Assembly: GCA_007133145.1 (NCBI GenBank)
Contig: SLNF01000167.1
Location: forward strand, 1 to 6,331
DNA: 6,331 nucleotides
Origin: Nitriliruptorales bacterium
GTDB taxonomy: Bacteria; Actinomycetota; Nitriliruptoria; Euzebyales; Egibacteraceae
Reading direction: 5' to 3'
The translations under genes and the position numbers were made by a program. Shown here piece after piece: positions 6,177 through 6,331 of the stretch. The notes beneath the pieces were generated by a model. It saw nothing but the letters and a program-made list of their open reading frames with translations, made no database searches and was not told the DNA's origin. Position 1 is the stretch's first letter, and each line of letters opens with the position of its first letter.

Positions 6177-6196
6177 AGCGTCCCGGCTGGGACGCT
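6177..6196 (+). repeat. Stem-loop 2 of the downstream intergenic region
   Basis: AGCGTCCC (6177-6184) and GGGACGCT (6189-6196) form a perfect 8-bp stem with the tetraloop GGCT. It is the strongest hairpin in the window. It lacks a T-run and could be a leader RNA element, a factor-dependent terminator or an operator. Confidence 0.5.
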
Positions 6197-6200
6197 GCGG

Positions 6201-6224
6201 CCCGAGCCGTAGGCCCGACTCGGG
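6201..6224 (+). promoter_or_regulatory. Stem-loop 3, overlapping a Shine-Dalgarno
   Basis: CCCGAG (6201-6206) pairs with CTCGGG (6219-6224) around a 12-base loop. The last GGG of the 3' arm is also the first part of the Shine-Dalgarno run GGGAGGGG (6222-6229). If the stem forms in RNA, it would partly hide the ribosome binding site, so it may control translation of what follows. Confidence 0.3.
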
Positions 6225-6237
6225 AGGGGCCGCGATC

Positions 6238-6282
6238 GTGCGCGAGTTGGTTGGGCGAGCCCGTTGGGGCGGTGGGCATTGA
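6238..6282 (+). CDS. Possible 14-residue leader ORF
   Basis: A GTG ten bases after GGGAGG (6222-6227) opens a 14-codon frame, VRELVGRARWGGGH, ending in TGA at 6280-6282. The Shine-Dalgarno is among the best in the window, yet the frame is very short. Its stop overlaps a TTG (TTGA) that opens a hydrophobic frame running off the window, so it could be a leader peptide coupled to that gene. It may instead be the true N-terminus separated from the rest by a frameshift or sequence error, or no gene at all. Confidence 0.2.
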   Translation: MRELVGRARWGGGH

Positions 6283-6331
6283 CGCTCATCGTCATCCTCG
6301 CCGCTGGCTTCGCCCTCGCCGGGCTCGCGCC
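6279..6331 (+). CDS. Start of an unidentified gene with a hydrophobic N-terminus (3' end outside window)
   Basis: From TTG 6279 the frame reads (M)TLIVILAAGFALAGLA and stays open to the window edge. The segment looks like a signal peptide or first membrane helix. An alternative in-frame TTG at 6264 would add five residues (LGRWA) before it, giving a positive charge that suits a membrane segment. Neither start has its own good Shine-Dalgarno; the strong one at 6222-6229 points to GTG 6238 in another frame, whose stop overlaps TTG 6279. The family cannot be recognised from 17 residues. Confidence 0.4.
   Translation, partial: MTLIVILAAGFALAGLA

Noticed and set aside
6176..6181. TAGCGT as a -10 box for the last gene
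   Set aside because: It fits TANNNT but lies in the arm of an 8-bp hairpin, and no -35 element is seen at the right distance, so support is too weak.
6151..6224. Hairpin cluster considered as a tRNA or known riboswitch
   Set aside because: There is no T-arm GGTTCGA-like sequence or cloverleaf, and I recognise no riboswitch core motif.

Overview
The window is very GC-rich (C or G at most third codon positions, GTG and TTG starts, 4-base start/stop overlaps). This fits a high-GC actinobacterium. The MgtA-like glycosyltransferase and the leaderless-type promoter also point that way, but I cannot fix the genus. All credible genes are on the + strand. The many long open frames on the other strand and in other + frames are Arg/Ala/Pro-rich shadows.

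Left part (1-2142), housekeeping/redox. The window opens inside pntB, the NADP(H)-binding domain III of proton-translocating NAD(P) transhydrogenase. Next is a SixA-type histidine phosphatase, with a TANNNT -10 box placed as for a leaderless transcript. An aldo/keto reductase follows, its GTG start overlapping the phosphatase stop.

Middle (2143-2316) is a 174-base gap with several inverted repeats and a strong ribosome binding site at its end. Then comes a tight four-gene unit (2317-6059): a GNAT acyltransferase, a GT4 glycosyltransferase of the MgtA/PimB type, a second GT4 glycosyltransferase and a PIG-L/LmbE deacetylase. Spacings are 1 base, ATGA and GTGA, so this is almost certainly one operon. 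Together they look like a small pathway that builds a glycoconjugate or glycolipid, deacetylates an N-acetyl sugar and perhaps re-acylates the amine. The order of steps and the product are inference.

Right end (6060-6331) is a structured stretch with several hairpins, a strong Shine-Dalgarno, a 14-codon open frame and then the start of a hydrophobic N-terminus cut off by the window edge.

The most unusual observation is an exact 24-base direct repeat. The last codons and stop of the aldo/keto reductase (2120-2143) recur at 6083-6106, just after the operon. The four-gene unit is therefore bracketed by copies of a gene 3' end, as if the ~4 kb block had been inserted there. No integrase or transposase is visible.
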